In this document: one piece after another, positions 1 through 7,459 of the stretch
Layout of the letters: every line of letters starts with the position of its first letter
Position numbering within the stretch: position 1 is the stretch's first letter
Source of the DNA: Alphaproteobacteria bacterium
Lineage (GTDB): Bacteria; Pseudomonadota; Alphaproteobacteria; Caulobacterales; Aquidulcibacteraceae
Assembly: GCA_016124655.1 (NCBI GenBank)
Contig: WGNI01000014.1
Coordinates: 1-63,462 of the forward strand
Direction of reading: 5' to 3'
DNA length: 63,462 nt
Notes under the pieces: model-generated
What the model was told of the DNA's origin: nothing
The model's input: the letters and a program-made list of their open reading frames with translations, nothing else
Database searches by the model: none
Program-made: the position numbers and the translations under genes

Positions 1-77
1 ACGCCGCGCTCACGGATCAGCCGCACCGCCTCAAGCTTGAACTCTCGAGAATGTATCCGACGCTTTTTCTGGGCCAT
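1..77 (-). mobile_element. IS3-family OrfA transposase, N-terminal part
   Basis: The minus strand from position 77 reads MAQKKRRIHSREFKLEAVRL and continues to the window edge. This is the typical opening of the helix-turn-helix OrfA of IS3/IS911-type elements (basic N-terminus, then the KLEAVRLI helix). A GGAGG ribosome site lies just upstream on the minus strand, near positions 84-88. Only about 25 codons are inside the window, so completeness and the orfB partner cannot be judged. The element extends leftward out of the window. Confidence 0.75.
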
Positions 78-110
78 AGCCCACCTCCGATCTCACCTTA
101 AACACCTTAA

Positions 111-140
111 CGCGGTGTCCGTGAAACCGGCAGCAGCTCA
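111..140 (-). repeat. probable terminal end of the IS3-type element
   Basis: Read on the minus strand, the segment starts TGAGCTGCTGCCGGTTTCAC and continues GGACACC before the OrfA leader. IS3-family ends usually begin with TG and carry a GC-rich tract like this. The other end is outside the window, so the inverted repeat and target duplication cannot be checked. If TGAGC is the true tip, the stop codon of the neighbouring HNH gene is supplied by the element. Confidence 0.3.
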
Positions 141-788
141 GCGCGCGAAATCGCCGTCCGGCGAAATCTCAAATGAATATGCGAACTGGTCCGACACATC
201 GAACGTACCTTGCCTCAACGAGCGTGGCGGCAGCAAATTCTGAAACACATCCGGCGGAACGCGACCGGTGCGCGCCTCGTAGTTGCTGAACCAACGCGCC
301 AGAACACCGCCACTTTCCGGAACCGCCCGCCCGCTAATTTCTCGATACAGAGCGAACGTGAGTTTAATCGCAAACTGGCGCATGAAACCAGCGGCTAGTG
401 GTCCGCCAACGTTCAGCACCTTCTGACCGGCCAACTCACGTTCTGCGATGGTGAGCTGGTCAGGCGACGGCCGCATTTCTAACAGTAGATCAGGGAGATT
501 ATTCCGCAGCGCCTGCAAGATGGCTAGTAGATCTTCCGTTTCTGCTTCGCCGGATGCTTGCATCATCGAGCGACCGATATAGGCGGCGACAAGGTCCGCG
601 TGCTTCGTTCCGCCATTGCACGCCTCGCAACTTGCGAACTCCAGCCCTTTGGGCCTCTGTCTCCGAGTGAACATGATCACCGGCGGCATGTGCTCGACCG
701 TCTCCGATGACGCCGTGCAGTAGATGCAGACGGGATTGTCCTCGAGCAGCTGCGCCCGCAGGCGTTTCTTTCGTTTGGCCTCGCCCAT
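138..788 (-). CDS. HNH-type zinc-finger protein, possible endonuclease
   Basis: 216 residues with a basic N-terminus (GEAKRKKRLRAQ). A CIYC motif near residue 22 is followed by EHMPP and then CEACNGGTKH near residue 55. Paired CxxC motifs around a central His are the layout of HNH-like treble-clef proteins, many of which are nucleases of mobile or defence regions. The C-terminal 140 residues are not recognised. A TTG codon precedes the chosen ATG and the ribosome site is weak. The stop codon coincides with the likely tip of the adjacent insertion sequence, so the C-terminus may be truncated. Function as a nuclease is inferred from the zinc motif alone. Confidence 0.65.
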   Translation of the reverse strand: MGEAKRKKRLRAQLLEDNPVCIYCTASSETVEHMPPVIMFTRRQRPKGLEFASCEACNGGTKHADLVAAYIGRSMMQASGEAETEDLLAILQALRNNLPDLLLEMRPSPDQLTIAERELAGQKVLNVGGPLAAGFMRQFAIKLTFALYREISGRAVPESGGVLARWFSNYEARTGRVPPDVFQNLLPPRSLRQGTFDVSDQFAYSFEISPDGDFAR

Positions 789-1080
789 CAATCAACTTGG
801 CCTTTGAGTCACATTTTCGACTGAGCCATAATAAGAACTTGCCCAGCGCCGGTTGGTAACGTCGATGCCAATTTTCTCAAGACCAATTGCGTCCCTCTCG
901 ACTTCACCCTACCCAAGTGCGCGCTCCACCAACGTCCGTTATCGCCTCGCGATGCGTGATTGTTGACGTCCGAAAATGCCCCGTCTTAGAAGCGCGGCGG
1001 TCGATACCCAATGTCCGAATTCGGCTGGGAAGCAGGCGCTTCGCGACCAACAATTAGTGTCCGAAAAGGGCCAAAAACCC

Positions 1081-1368
1081 TCACCCGCCCGCCGCCTCAT
1101 CCATGAATCGCGCCAGCACAACATCGAGCGCCGTCACGCCGCCAGCGTCGTGCGTGGAAAGCGTCACCTCGACCTTGTTATAGACATTGAACCATTCCGG
1201 GTGATGGTCCATTTGCTCCGCCTTCAGCGCGCATCGCGTCATGAACGCGAACGCGCCCTTGAAATCCGCGAACTTGAATTCCTTGCGGATGGCGTCGCGC
1301 CCATCCACCGCGGCCCATCCCGAGACCTGAGACAGCGCCGCAGAAGCGCCAATTTTCGTCCTATCCAT
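1081..1368 (-). CDS. phhB: 4a-hydroxytetrahydrobiopterin dehydratase (pterin carbinolamine dehydratase)
   Basis: 95 residues, the usual size of the family. It carries the signature [16 protein letters not shown] around residues 51-66, including the catalytic His pair and the PEW segment, and ends with a helix that packs in the dimer. The enzyme dehydrates 4a-hydroxytetrahydropterin formed by aromatic amino acid hydroxylases, recycling the cofactor in the cytosol. The start at 1368 gives a full-length domain ([10 protein letters not shown]); longer upstream reading is arginine-rich and unlike the family. No phenylalanine hydroxylase gene is visible in the window. It stands alone, divergent from the small lipoprotein gene at 1415. 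Confidence 0.9.
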   Translation of the reverse strand: MDRTKIGASAALSQVSGWAAVDGRDAIRKEFKFADFKGAFAFMTRCALKAEQMDHHPEWFNVYNKVEVTLSTHDAGGVTALDVVLARFMDEAAGG

Positions 1369-1414
1369 GCGGGCCTCCAGAGGCCGTGATACCCGAAAAC
1401 GGGGGAGGATGGCG

Positions 1415-1597
1415 ATGAAGACCTTCACTTTGGCGCTCATTGCGCTGTCTGCGCTGGGCGGATGCGCAGTATTCGAAGGCGCCTGGGACAGCCAAGCCGT
1501 GCGGGACTGCCGCGAAGAAACCGCGCCGGACGCGCGCCGGGACTGTCTCGACCGCGCCGACGATGTCGCGCGCAACCGGGATCGACCGCAGAACTAG
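1415..1597 (+). CDS. small lipoprotein of unknown function
   Basis: 60 residues beginning [20 protein letters not shown], a signal peptide with a lipobox (LGGC) placing the lipidated Cys near residue 17. The rest is hydrophilic with two further Cys (DCREE, DCLDR) and many Arg and Asp residues. The second of two ATGs (1409, 1415) was chosen because GGGGGAGG sits at proper spacing from it and abuts the first. Membrane anchoring is inferred; no domain is recognised. Its last bases overlap the end of the convergent HAD gene. Confidence 0.6.
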   Translation: MKTFTLALIALSALGGCAVFEGAWDSQAVRDCREETAPDARRDCLDRADDVARNRDRPQN

Positions 1598-2235
1598 AAC
1601 TGCAATCCCGTTGCGGCCTGAAGGTCGCGCAGCGCCTGCTCTTCCGAAACCACCTTGATCGTCGCCATGCCCATGTCGCGCGCGGGCTTCAGATTGATGC
1701 CGAGATCATCCAGGTACACGCAGGCCTTGGGATCGACATCGAGCGCTTCGCACATCAGCGCATAGATGCGCGGATCGGGCTTGCGGATGCCCAACTTCGA
1801 ACTCTCGATGACGTGGTCGAAGAGCGCCATGATCTCGCTGACTGCCCGCGCTTTCGCCGTCGTCCCCGCCATCCCCGCGCCTTCGCCCGTGCGCGCATTG
1901 TTCGTGATGCAGCCGACTTTCGCCGCCGCTTTGCACGCCTTGAGCGCAGCCACCATGCGCGGCCGAACCTCGCCTGCGATCCGCGCCAACACATCAGCGC
2001 CGCGCAGTGCAAACCCGAGCGCCGCGCTCTCGCGCGCAAACAATTCATCAAACGTCGCAGCGTCGATTTCTGAGCGCTCCAACAGCGCCCAGGCATTGGA
2101 ATCCGGGTTGGTGGCGTTCACGCGGCGCACGAAATCGCGCGGCGCGCCGCGCTCTTCTTCCAGGCGGTTGAACGCATCGAACGGCGACGTCGTCAGCACG
2201 CCGCCGAAATCCCAGATCACAGCCTGCAGCGTCAC
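1594..2235 (-). CDS. HAD-superfamily hydrolase (subfamily IA)
   Basis: 213 residues. Motif I appears as VIWDFGGVLTT near residue 7, motif II as ITNNAR near residue 108, a Lys-containing segment as SSKLGIRKPDPRIY near residue 141, and motif III/IV as CVYLDDLGINL near residue 168. The DFGG form, with Gly in place of the second Asp, is known in YihX/epoxide-hydrolase N-terminal-like members. It probably acts as a soluble phosphatase or haloacid dehalogenase-type enzyme; the substrate cannot be read from sequence. The start is GTG, preceded by TAAGGAGC at good spacing. It converges on the small lipoprotein gene with a 4-base overlap. Confidence 0.85.
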   Translation of the reverse strand: MTLQAVIWDFGGVLTTSPFDAFNRLEEERGAPRDFVRRVNATNPDSNAWALLERSEIDAATFDELFARESAALGFALRGADVLARIAGEVRPRMVAALKACKAAAKVGCITNNARTGEGAGMAGTTAKARAVSEIMALFDHVIESSKLGIRKPDPRIYALMCEALDVDPKACVYLDDLGINLKPARDMGMATIKVVSEEQALRDLQAATGLQF

Positions 2236-2249
2236 GCGTGCTCCTTATC

Positions 2250-2996
2250 TCAACATCCGGCGGGGTCGGCATACCAACCCAGCAATTGACCGCTCGGCGC
2301 GCGCACCTCGGGCGCGACATAGCATTCTCCGCCCGGATTTTCCCCCGGCGCCCGATGAAAGATGGGATCAGCCTGCGACGGCAAGGCAAGCGTCTCATCC
2401 GCCGGCGTGTTGATCAGCGTACCGCCGCCGGCGGGAACCCGGCAATCGATCCGGCCCTGCGGCGGACCGAGCCGAACGAGCGTCGCCCCTTCCGCGTCCC
2501 GGCCGGCATAGAGAATGGCCGCAGGGGTGGGCTGCGCGGCGAGACACGCGTCGATGGCCGGCAGCAGCGCGGCCAGTTCGTGATCCCAGCGCTGATACGC
2601 GCAGCCCGTGTAGGAGGCCCCATCGGCGATCGAGACCGTCGCGATCATGGGCAAGTTCGAGCGCGAACCGCTCGTGCACGGCCCCCGCTCCAGCGTGATC
2701 GTCATCGCGCCGGCTGCGATCGCAGCCCGGCCATCCGCGCCGATCGTCGGCGCCACAGTCGGCGCGGTCACCACGGTGCCGCCGGCGATGTCCTCCAGCC
2801 GCAGCCCCGAGGCGGGCTCGATCGTCAGCCGCCAATCCGGCGCCGCGCCGAACGCCGTAACCGGACCCGACACTTCCCCAGGCGTCAGAGGCTGCGCGAC
2901 AGCGGCGGGCGGCTGTTCGGGCGGCGTCGCAGGCGGCGGCGCGCCGTCGCCGCAAGCGGCCAAAACGAGCGCCGCGCTGAGAATCCAAAGGCGCAT
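2250..2996 (-). CDS. putative lipoprotein of unknown function
   Basis: 248 residues. The start MRLWILSAALVLAACGDG gives a clear lipoprotein signal with lipobox LAAC and Cys near residue 15, followed by a Pro/Ala-rich linker (residues 19-35). The remaining beta-rich region contains four Cys that could form disulfides (near residues 108, 135, 152 and 190). GGGGAGC precedes the ATG. Divergent from the transporter gene at 3112; the two promoters must lie within about 115 bases. I do not recognise the domain. Cell-envelope location is inferred from the lipobox. Confidence 0.65.
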   Translation of the reverse strand: MRLWILSAALVLAACGDGAPPPATPPEQPPAAVAQPLTPGEVSGPVTAFGAAPDWRLTIEPASGLRLEDIAGGTVVTAPTVAPTIGADGRAAIAAGAMTITLERGPCTSGSRSNLPMIATVSIADGASYTGCAYQRWDHELAALLPAIDACLAAQPTPAAILYAGRDAEGATLVRLGPPQGRIDCRVPAGGGTLINTPADETLALPSQADPIFHRAPGENPGGECYVAPEVRAPSGQLLGWYADPAGC

Positions 2997-3111
2997 GATG
3001 CTCCCCTTCGCTGGTCGAGTGCTTGTAGGTCGGCCATGCGTTTGGGGAAACCCGGCCCCGCGAAATAGCGCTGTCCGCACGGGAGAAAGCGGCGCTACAC
3101 TCAAATCTCCC

Positions 3112-4014
3112 GTGCCCACCGCTTCCCCTCAACCGGCCGACAATGCGCGCGGCGCGCTCTGGATGCTGGCGTCCGCGGCGTCCTTCACGATCATGACGAC
3201 GCTGATCAAGTATCTCGGCGACGGGTATCCAGCGGCCCTGCAGACCTTCTACCGCCAGGCGGCGGGCATGGTGGTGCTGGCGCCGATCATTCTGCGCGAT
3301 CCGCGCGGCGCGTTCCGCACCTCCCGGCTCGACATCATGCTGTTCCGCTCCGCGCTGGGCACCATCGGCATGATCCTGGCCTTCTACGCCTACCAGGAAC
3401 TGCCATTGGCCGATGCCAACGCGCTGTCCTTCACGCGCACGCTCTGGATCGTGCCGCTCGCTGCGCTCTGGCTGCGCGAAAGCGTTGGCCCGCGCCGCAT
3501 CGTCGCCACGTGCGTGGGGTTCGCTGGCGTCTTGCTCATGCTCCAGCCGCAGAACGGCTTTGCGGTCGGCTGGCCGGCGGCCGCGGCGCTCGGCTCCGCT
3601 GCGCTTTTTGCGTTGACGGTCACAGGCATGAAGCTCCTGACGCGCGACCACAGCGCGACCACGCTGCTGGTCTGGAGCGCGGTGCTTGGATTTGTGTTTT
3701 CCTTGCCGCCCGCCTTGTTCGTTTGGCGCTGGCCGACGCCGCCGGATCTCGCGCTGCTCGGCCTGATGGGCGCGCTCGGCGTCTGCACCCAGTTTTTCTA
3801 CATACGCGGCATGGCGCTGGGCGACGCCGCGGCCATGGCGCCGATCGACTATACGCGCTTGGTCATGGCCCTGGGCATCGGCTTCCTGCTTTTCCAGGAA
3901 ACGCCAAATCTGGTGACGCTCGCCGGCGCCGGGATCGTCATCGCCTCAACGCTCTACATCACCTGGCGCGAGGCGCAGCTGGTAAAGCCGCCGCCGCGCG
4001 ACCGCCCGGAATGA
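3112..4014 (+). CDS. DMT-superfamily (EamA) transporter
   Basis: 300 residues, the standard length for the ten-helix DMT family with two EamA repeats. Successive hydrophobic segments begin around residue 15 (ALWMLASAASFTIMTTLI) and end with a final helix and a short basic tail. The second repeat includes FFYIRGMALGDAAAMAPIDY, a characteristic EamA segment. The GTG at 3112 was chosen because it gives the family length; the frame is open upstream but that part lacks protein character. Such carriers export metabolites across the inner membrane; the substrate cannot be predicted. Confidence 0.85.
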   Translation: MPTASPQPADNARGALWMLASAASFTIMTTLIKYLGDGYPAALQTFYRQAAGMVVLAPIILRDPRGAFRTSRLDIMLFRSALGTIGMILAFYAYQELPLADANALSFTRTLWIVPLAALWLRESVGPRRIVATCVGFAGVLLMLQPQNGFAVGWPAAAALGSAALFALTVTGMKLLTRDHSATTLLVWSAVLGFVFSLPPALFVWRWPTPPDLALLGLMGALGVCTQFFYIRGMALGDAAAMAPIDYTRLVMALGIGFLLFQETPNLVTLAGAGIVIASTLYITWREAQLVKPPPRDRPE

Positions 4015-4070
4015 TGCGGATGTGACCGCTTACGGACTGACGCGCGCGCCGCCGCACGCTAACATGGCGC

Positions 4071-4511
4071 ATGATTGGTCGAGGCGTCTCTGCGCTTTGC
4101 GTTTGCGTTGGGCTCATGGGCGCCGCCTACGCTCAGGACGCCATTAGTCCAAACGAGAGCGACGACTGGCGCCGCGCGATGCTGCGTGACGACGCTGCAA
4201 CATACGAAACCTATCTGCGCGCCCACCCGGACGGCGACAACGCGCTTGAGGCGCGGCGCCGCGTCCAGGCCGAGCGCGACGCGGATCGCTTCGCCTGGGA
4301 CCGCGCCCGCGCGCTCGACACGCCGCAAAGCTATTTGAGCTACCGCGCCGCCCATCCCGATGGCGCCTGGCGTGCGGAGGCCGGGGCCCGCGCCGACGGC
4401 TTCCTTCAGGCCCTCCCGCCGTCCTCGGTCCCCACGCCCGCGCCGCTGACCCTGCCGGGACACACGCCGACGCCGCCGACCTACTTCCCCCCGCCGCCCC
4501 CGCCGCGCTGA
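4071..4511 (+). CDS. secreted protein with repeated YL-AHPDG motif
   Basis: 146 residues. A signal peptide (MIGRGVSALCVCVGLMGAAY, then AQ) is followed by two similar units: TYETYLRAHPDG near residue 46 and SYLSYRAAHPDG near residue 89. The C-terminus is rich in Pro and ends in seven prolines. Short helical repeats with AHPDG are seen in caspase- and SEL1-associated secreted proteins, but I do not assign it to a named family. It lies just upstream of an SDR gene in the same orientation without obvious functional linkage. Confidence 0.6.
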   Translation: MIGRGVSALCVCVGLMGAAYAQDAISPNESDDWRRAMLRDDAATYETYLRAHPDGDNALEARRRVQAERDADRFAWDRARALDTPQSYLSYRAAHPDGAWRAEAGARADGFLQALPPSSVPTPAPLTLPGHTPTPPTYFPPPPPPR

Positions 4512-4585
4512 CCTACCCCAAGGCGAACTCGACAGCGACGCTGAGGCGCTTATGAACAGGCGGAACGATCTCTGGAGGAGCCATC

Positions 4586-5368
4586 ATGGAATTGTCGTCG
4601 AACATCGCGGCTGTCGTCACCGGCGGCGCATCGGGCCTCGGCTTGGCAACCGTGAAGGCGCTGCGCGCCCACGGCGTGAAAGTCGCCATCTTCGACATGA
4701 ACGAAAAAACCGGCGCCGCCTCCGCCGCTGAAACCGGCTCCGTGTTCTGCAAGGTCAATGTCACCGATGACGCCAGCGTGGACGCCGGCTTCGCGCAAGC
4801 CCGCGCCGCCAATGGCCAGGAGCGCATCCTGGTGAACTGCGCCGGCACCGGCAACGCTGCGAAAACCGCGAGCCGCGCCAAGGAAACCGGTGAGATCAAG
4901 CACTTTCCGCTCGATGCCTTCAACATGATCATCCAGATCAATCTGGTCGGCACGTTCCGCTGCATCGCCAAGAGCGCGGCCGGCATGCTCACGCTGGACC
5001 CGCTGCCGGACGGCGATCGCGGCGCCATCGTCAACACGGCCTCTGTCGCGGCCGAGGACGGCCAGATCGGTCAGGCCGCCTATTCCGCCTCCAAAGGCGG
5101 CGTCGTCGGCATGACGCTTCCGATTGCGCGCGATCTCTCCGGCGAAGGCATTCGCGTGAACACCATTCTCCCCGGCATCTTCAACACGCCGCTTCTGCAG
5201 GGCGCGCCCCAGAACGTGAAAGATGCGCTGGGCGCTCAGGTCCCGTTCCCGAAGCGGCTGGGCATTCCCGAAGAATACGCCTCGCTGGCCGTCGAAATGA
5301 TCCGCAACGGCTATTTCAATGGCGAGGACGTCCGCCTCGACGGCGCTATCCGCATGGCGCCGCGCTAG
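4586..5368 (+). CDS. SDR dehydrogenase, 3-hydroxyacyl-CoA dehydrogenase type 2-like
   Basis: 260 residues. The cofactor motif TGGASGLG is near residue 12, the structural NCAGTG near residue 88, the catalytic Ser in NTASVAA near residue 150 and YSASK near residue 165. The combination with DMNEKTG and the long insert before LVGTFRCIAKSAAGM resembles mammalian HSD10 and bacterial FadB2-like enzymes, which oxidise 3-hydroxyacyl-CoA with NAD. A GGAGGAG ribosome site precedes the ATG. It converges on ridA across a strong shared hairpin. Family assignment is firm; the acyl substrate is inferred. Confidence 0.88.
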   Translation: MELSSNIAAVVTGGASGLGLATVKALRAHGVKVAIFDMNEKTGAASAAETGSVFCKVNVTDDASVDAGFAQARAANGQERILVNCAGTGNAAKTASRAKETGEIKHFPLDAFNMIIQINLVGTFRCIAKSAAGMLTLDPLPDGDRGAIVNTASVAAEDGQIGQAAYSASKGGVVGMTLPIARDLSGEGIRVNTILPGIFNTPLLQGAPQNVKDALGAQVPFPKRLGIPEEYASLAVEMIRNGYFNGEDVRLDGAIRMAPR

Positions 5369-5394
5369 CGCCAAGCTCTACTCCGGCGCCGACA

Positions 5395-5421
5395 ACCGCC
5401 GTTGCGTCACGCAACGGCGGT
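5395..5421. terminator. bidirectional hairpin terminator between SDR and RidA genes
   Basis: A perfect 12-base inverted repeat (ACCGCCGTTGCG, loop TCA, CGCAACGGCGGT). The loop is the ridA stop codon itself, so the hairpin includes the last codons of ridA and lies 27 bases after the SDR stop. There is no strong T-run on either side. Position between convergent genes supports a shared transcription end. Confidence 0.65.
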
Positions 5422-5802
5422 GGCTTCAATCTCGACCATGATCGCGGGATCGTAGAGGCGGGCGACGCCCAGCAAAGTGCAACAGGGACTGCACCCGTCC
5501 TTGCCGAGGTCGGGCATAGCCGCGCCGGCTTGCGCCATGAAGGCGTCGACATCGGTCGTGTAAATGTTCAGCCGCACGACGTTCGAGGGCGCCATGTCGG
5601 CGGCCGCCAGCGCGTCCTTCAGGTTCGCCCAGGCCAACCGGAATTGTGCGGTCATGTCGCCGGGATGCACTGGCGCGCCGTCCGCGTCGCTCGACGTTTG
5701 CCCGGACAAAAACAGGGTTCGCGTCCCTCCGCGCACCTCGACCCCGTGATTGAGCCCAAAACTCTGCAGCCAGGCGGTTGGATTGATGGGTCTCGCTTGC
5801 AT
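5407..5802 (-). CDS. RidA/YjgF-family protein
   Basis: 131 residues, typical for the family. Recognisable segments are LFLSGQTSSDADGAPVHPGD near residue 29, the helix FRLAWANLKDALAAADM, NVVRLNIYTTDVDAF near residue 75, and a C-terminal MVEIEATAVA. RidA proteins hydrolyse reactive enamine/imine intermediates in the cytosol. The catalytic Arg usually found in a C-terminal P-x-R-xx segment is not obvious: the corresponding stretch is VARLYDPAIM, so enzymatic activity is less certain. Its upstream region is shared with the monooxygenase gene and holds a palindrome. Confidence 0.85.
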   Translation of the reverse strand: MQARPINPTAWLQSFGLNHGVEVRGGTRTLFLSGQTSSDADGAPVHPGDMTAQFRLAWANLKDALAAADMAPSNVVRLNIYTTDVDAFMAQAGAAMPDLGKDGCSPCCTLLGVARLYDPAIMVEIEATAVA

Positions 5803-5897
5803 GTGCGCCTCTCTTGCGATGGACGCCCGACGATAGGCCTGCTTGCGCGCTGCGTCGAATGCGCACGCGCACGCTTGACCGGCCTCAAGGTCACCGG

Positions 5898-5916
5898 GTT
5901 ATCATGACATTATAAC
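5898..5916. promoter_or_regulatory. 19-bp near-perfect palindrome, candidate operator
   Basis: GTTATCATGACATTATAAC is an inverted repeat about a central A with one mismatched pair (C/T). It lies in the divergent intergenic region, 27 bases before the monooxygenase start. AT-rich dyads of this length are typical binding sites for dimeric repressors such as TetR-type proteins. No regulator gene is adjacent, so the protein that binds is unknown. Confidence 0.4.
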
Positions 5917-5942
5917 GCGTTCGATCATCACAGGGATTGACC

Positions 5943-7448
5943 ATGACGCTCGCCGACACTCTGGAGAGACCCCGCACGGCCGCCAAGGTCGAACATTTCG
6001 ATGTGCTGATCGTCGGCGCGGGCATTTCCGGCGTGGGCGCGGCCTATCACCTCCAGGACCAGATGCCGGGCAAGACATTCGTCGCGCTCGATTCCCTGGA
6101 GAGCTTCGGCGGCACCTGGCTGACGCACAAATATCCCGGCATCCGCTCCGACAGCGACCTTTACACGTTCGGCTATCGCTTCAAGCCGTGGGTCGGCCCG
6201 CCGATCGCCACGGCGCCGGAAATCCTGAAATACATGCGCGAGGTCATTGAAGAGAACGATCTCGCCCGCCACATTCGCTACAAGCACAAAGTGCTGTCCG
6301 CGAGCTGGTCGTCTGCCGACAATCGCTGGACGGTTGAGGCTGAACGCACAGACACCGGCGAACGGCACGCGTTCACCTGCAACTTCTTGTGGATGTGCCA
6401 GGGTTATTACAAGCACGACGCCGGCTTCATGCCCGAGTGGCCGGGCATGGAAGACTTCAAGGGAACCATCGTTCACGCCCAAACCTGGCCGGAAGGCCTC
6501 GACTACAAAGGCAAGCGCGTCGTCGTGATCGGGTCGGGCGCAACGGCAGCCACTGTCATCCCCGCCATGGCGAAGGATGTTGAGCACATCACCATGCTGC
6601 AACGCTCGCCGACCTTCTTCTTCCCGGCGATGAACCGCAACGAACTGGCCGACATCCTGCGCGAGATCAAAGTCGAAGAGCCGCTGATCCACGACATCGT
6701 GCGCAAGAAGATGCTGTACGATCAGGAAGTGATTACGCGCCGGTGCTTGGAAGAGCCAGAGGCCGTGACGGCCGAGCTGATCGAGGGCGTGCGCGCCTTC
6801 CTCGGGCCGGACTATGACGTCGCCACGCATTTTACGCCGCGCTACCGCCCCTGGCGTCAACGCGTCGCCTTCGTGCCCGACGGCGATCTCTTTCAGGGCA
6901 TCGCCTCTGGCAAGGCCAGCGTGGTGACCGACGAAATCGAACGGTTCACGAAGGACGGCATCCTCACCAAGTCGGGCCAGGAGCTGAAGGCGGATATCAT
7001 CGTCGCCGCGACCGGCTTTCACATGTGCGTGCTGGGCGACGTGCAATTCGACATCGACGGCAAGCCGGTCGACTTCTCGGAAACCGTGAACTATCGCGGC
7101 ATGATGTTCACCGGCGTGCCCAACATGCTTTGGATATTCGGCTATTTCCGCGCCAGCTGGACATTGCGCGTCGACATGCTCGCGGATTTCGTCGTGCGCT
7201 TGCTCAAGCACATGGACGCGAACGGGTATCAGCGCGTCGAGGTCGCCTTGAGAAAGGAAGACCACAACATGCCGCTGCTGCCCTGGATCGACGCGGAAAA
7301 CTTCAATCCGAACTACTTGCTGCGCGCGATGCACCAATTGCCGAAGCGCGGCGACAAGCCGGAATGGCAGCACAACCAGGATTATTGGCGCGAACGCGAT
7401 GAAATCCCGCTGATCGATTTGAACGGCGCGGAATACGTGTATCGCTAG
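5943..7448 (+). CDS. flavin-containing monooxygenase, Baeyer-Villiger type
   Basis: 501 residues. An FAD-binding GAGISGVGAAYHL lies near residue 25, then FGGTWLTHKYPG near residue 58. The Baeyer-Villiger/FMO fingerprint FKGTIVHAQTWP is near residue 171, and the NADPH-binding VIGSGATAATVIPAM follows near residue 194. A late ATG motif (VAATGFHMCVLGD) is near residue 356. Such enzymes insert oxygen next to a carbonyl using NADPH and O2; the substrate is unknown. AGGGA six bases before the second possible start supports ATG 5943 over the TTG at 5937. Confidence 0.9.
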   Translation: MTLADTLERPRTAAKVEHFDVLIVGAGISGVGAAYHLQDQMPGKTFVALDSLESFGGTWLTHKYPGIRSDSDLYTFGYRFKPWVGPPIATAPEILKYMREVIEENDLARHIRYKHKVLSASWSSADNRWTVEAERTDTGERHAFTCNFLWMCQGYYKHDAGFMPEWPGMEDFKGTIVHAQTWPEGLDYKGKRVVVIGSGATAATVIPAMAKDVEHITMLQRSPTFFFPAMNRNELADILREIKVEEPLIHDIVRKKMLYDQEVITRRCLEEPEAVTAELIEGVRAFLGPDYDVATHFTPRYRPWRQRVAFVPDGDLFQGIASGKASVVTDEIERFTKDGILTKSGQELKADIIVAATGFHMCVLGDVQFDIDGKPVDFSETVNYRGMMFTGVPNMLWIFGYFRASWTLRVDMLADFVVRLLKHMDANGYQRVEVALRKEDHNMPLLPWIDAENFNPNYLLRAMHQLPKRGDKPEWQHNQDYWRERDEIPLIDLNGAEYVYR

Positions 7449-7459
7449 CCGATGCTCCG

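Noticed and set aside
959..1080. Two copies of TGTCCGAA around 1,011 and 1,057 as an IS remnant
   Set aside because: Only a short word is shared; no flanking inverted repeat or transposase codons could be found.
5928..7373. 481-codon open frame opposite the monooxygenase gene
   Set aside because: The plus strand encodes a protein with full FAD and NADPH motifs. The antisense frame is His/Arg/Val-rich without any domain, a common by-product of GC-rich third positions.
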